Shown: positions 4,922 to 5,677 of the stretch, one piece after another
How positions within the stretch are numbered: the stretch's first letter is position 1
Layout: the number at the start of each line of letters is the position of its first letter
Origin: Chloroflexota bacterium
Lineage (GTDB): Bacteria; Chloroflexota; Dehalococcoidia; GIF9; UBA5629
NCBI GenBank assembly: GCA_016875975.1
Contig: VGOF01000104.1
Span: 1-5,677, forward strand
Direction of reading: 5' to 3'
DNA: 5,677 bases
The notes under the pieces: model-generated
The model's database searches: none
Told to the model about the DNA's origin: nothing
What the model saw: only the letters and a program-made list of their open reading frames with translations
Translations under genes and position numbers: made by a program

Positions 4922-5677
4922 TCAGACATTTGAGCGGTTTGCTATCGCTGCCTGGCCCAGGGAGATGCCGCCGTCGTTGCAGGGCACCTGCTGATGCGTC
5001 AACACTGAGAACCCGGCAGATTTGAGCAAAGGCGCTGCTTTCCTCAGCAATAACCGATTCTGAAATACTCCACCGCTCAAAGCGACCTGCTTGATACCAG
5101 TTTTAGCCGAGATGACCTTGCACACTCTGCATATCATGTTGGCCACGGTGTTGTGAAATTTGGCTGCTATCTCTGCCTGCGGGATACCTTGCTGCAAATC
5201 CAGGACTATGGCCGATAGAAGCTCTTTCAACTGCACGATGCTTACGCCATCACATTCAGCCACGGAATAGGGATAAGCGTTATCTCCCGCATCCGCCTCG
5301 TAGGCTATCATCTCCAGTTCGATAGCTGCCTGGGCATCATAGTCTATCTCGCCTCGCACGCCTATCAGCGCTGACACGGCATCGAACAACCGCCCCATGC
5401 TGGAGGTTAAAGGCGAGTTCAGGCCAGTCTGAATCTGGCGCTTGATAAGGTCGATTTCAATGGGGTCTACCTTTTTCAGCAGATCGAGACCATAATCATT
5501 CGCCTGCTTCCTTCCCATCATCCGTTTCTTTCCTGTAACCTGCTTTCCTCTCGTCACCCTGAGCGATAGCGAAGGGGCCCTGAGATTTTTCGCCCCGACG
5601 AATCGAGACTCAGAATGACAGCGGGACTTACTCGGTGTTTCCTCAGAATGACCAGTGAGGCTATTAAAGGCATCCTC
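4922..5677 (-). CDS. hypF: HypF, carbamoyltransferase (C-terminal part, cut by window edge; in-frame repeat insertion)
   Basis: The last 251 residues are visible; HypF is normally about 750. HypF makes carbamoyl-adenylate from carbamoyl phosphate and ATP and passes the carbamoyl group to the HypE C-terminal cysteine. Visible Kae1-like domain motifs, numbered from the window edge, are VDPIEIDLIKRQ (70-81), LNSPLTSSMGRLFDAV (86-101), FHNTVANMICRVC (174-186), ALSGGVFQNRLLL (199-211) and NDGGISLGQAAIA (234-246). A GTG at 5557 could be taken as a start, but the frame has no stop up to 5677. A 211-residue HypF from 5557 would lack the acylphosphatase, zinc-finger and YrdC domains. Codons 1-6 (EDAFNS) resemble the segment that precedes the LDLLKKVDP region in HypF. 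Between them lie about 55 codons of repeat-derived, HypF-unlike sequence. Whether the protein tolerates it is unknown. Confidence 0.88.
   Translation of the reverse strand, partial: EDAFNSLTGHSEETPSKSRCHSESRFVGAKNLRAPSLSLRVTRGKQVTGKKRMMGRKQANDYGLDLLKKVDPIEIDLIKRQIQTGLNSPLTSSMGRLFDAVSALIGVRGEIDYDAQAAIELEMIAYEADAGDNAYPYSVAECDGVSIVQLKELLSAIVLDLQQGIPQAEIAAKFHNTVANMICRVCKVISAKTGIKQVALSGGVFQNRLLLRKAAPLLKSAGFSVLTHQQVPCNDGGISLGQAAIANRSNV
5553..5652. repeat. GTCATTCTGAG-family repeat inside the hypF reading frame
   Basis: This stretch is related to the copy at 3125-3215. It begins GTCACCCTGAGCGATAGCGAAG, contains CTGAGATTTTTCGCCCCGAC, and ends CTCAGAATGAC at 5619. A further partial unit follows, ending in CCTCAGAATGAC at 5652. 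On the minus strand the two heads (GTCATTCTGAG) are 33 nt apart, a multiple of three, so both are read as 'HSE'. No stop codon occurs in the hypF frame across the element. The purine-rich stretch at 5505-5552 (repeating GGAAAGCAGG / GGAAGCAGG) also encodes no HypF-like sequence. Confidence 0.75.

Noticed and set aside
4922..5557. A short stand-alone HypF starting at GTG 5557
   Set aside because: The start codon falls in a repeat, the frame is open beyond it to the window edge, and the product would lack most HypF domains.

Overview
All recognisable genes lie on the minus strand, so transcription runs from high to low coordinates. The window is a hydrogenase-maturation (hyp) cluster that has been interrupted repeatedly. 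In transcription order it reads: hypF 3' part (cut by the right edge) - YefM/RelE-type toxin-antitoxin pair - hypC - unrecognised cysteine-bearing lipoprotein - dispersed repeat - CARDB/transglutaminase-like lipoprotein - hypD - nested palindromic element - hypE 5' part (cut by the left edge). The gene order hypF-C-D-E is the common one, but extra material sits at each of its three junctions, and hypF itself appears to carry a repeat in frame.

HypF and HypE make the cyanide ligands, and the HypC-HypD complex assembles the Fe(CN)2CO unit of [NiFe]-hydrogenases, so the core genes form one pathway. All key motifs of HypC and HypD are intact, as are those in the visible parts of HypE and HypF, so the pathway looks functional. 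The two lipoproteins would be exported and have no obvious role in maturation. The TGase-like one ends 3 nt before the hypD start codon and the other begins 12 nt after the hypC stop, so both are probably co-transcribed with the hyp genes. The toxin gene carries one in-frame amber codon, with the rest of the family's C-terminus preserved beyond it.

The non-coding stretches are mostly repeats. 3101-3266 and 5553-5652 belong to the GTCATTCTGAG...CTCAGAATGAC family. 326-372 is a CCCTCACTCTAAC...GGGGAGAG palindrome. 374-560 is a degenerate inverted-repeat element with a 19-bp phased core. From memory, such repeats together with CARDB/transglutaminase lipoproteins and compact hyp operons are frequent in Dehalococcoidia-like Chloroflexota genomes. 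That is my best guess at the source, but it is an inference and not proven by the sequence. I saw no rRNA, tRNA, CRISPR array, transposase or plus-strand gene.
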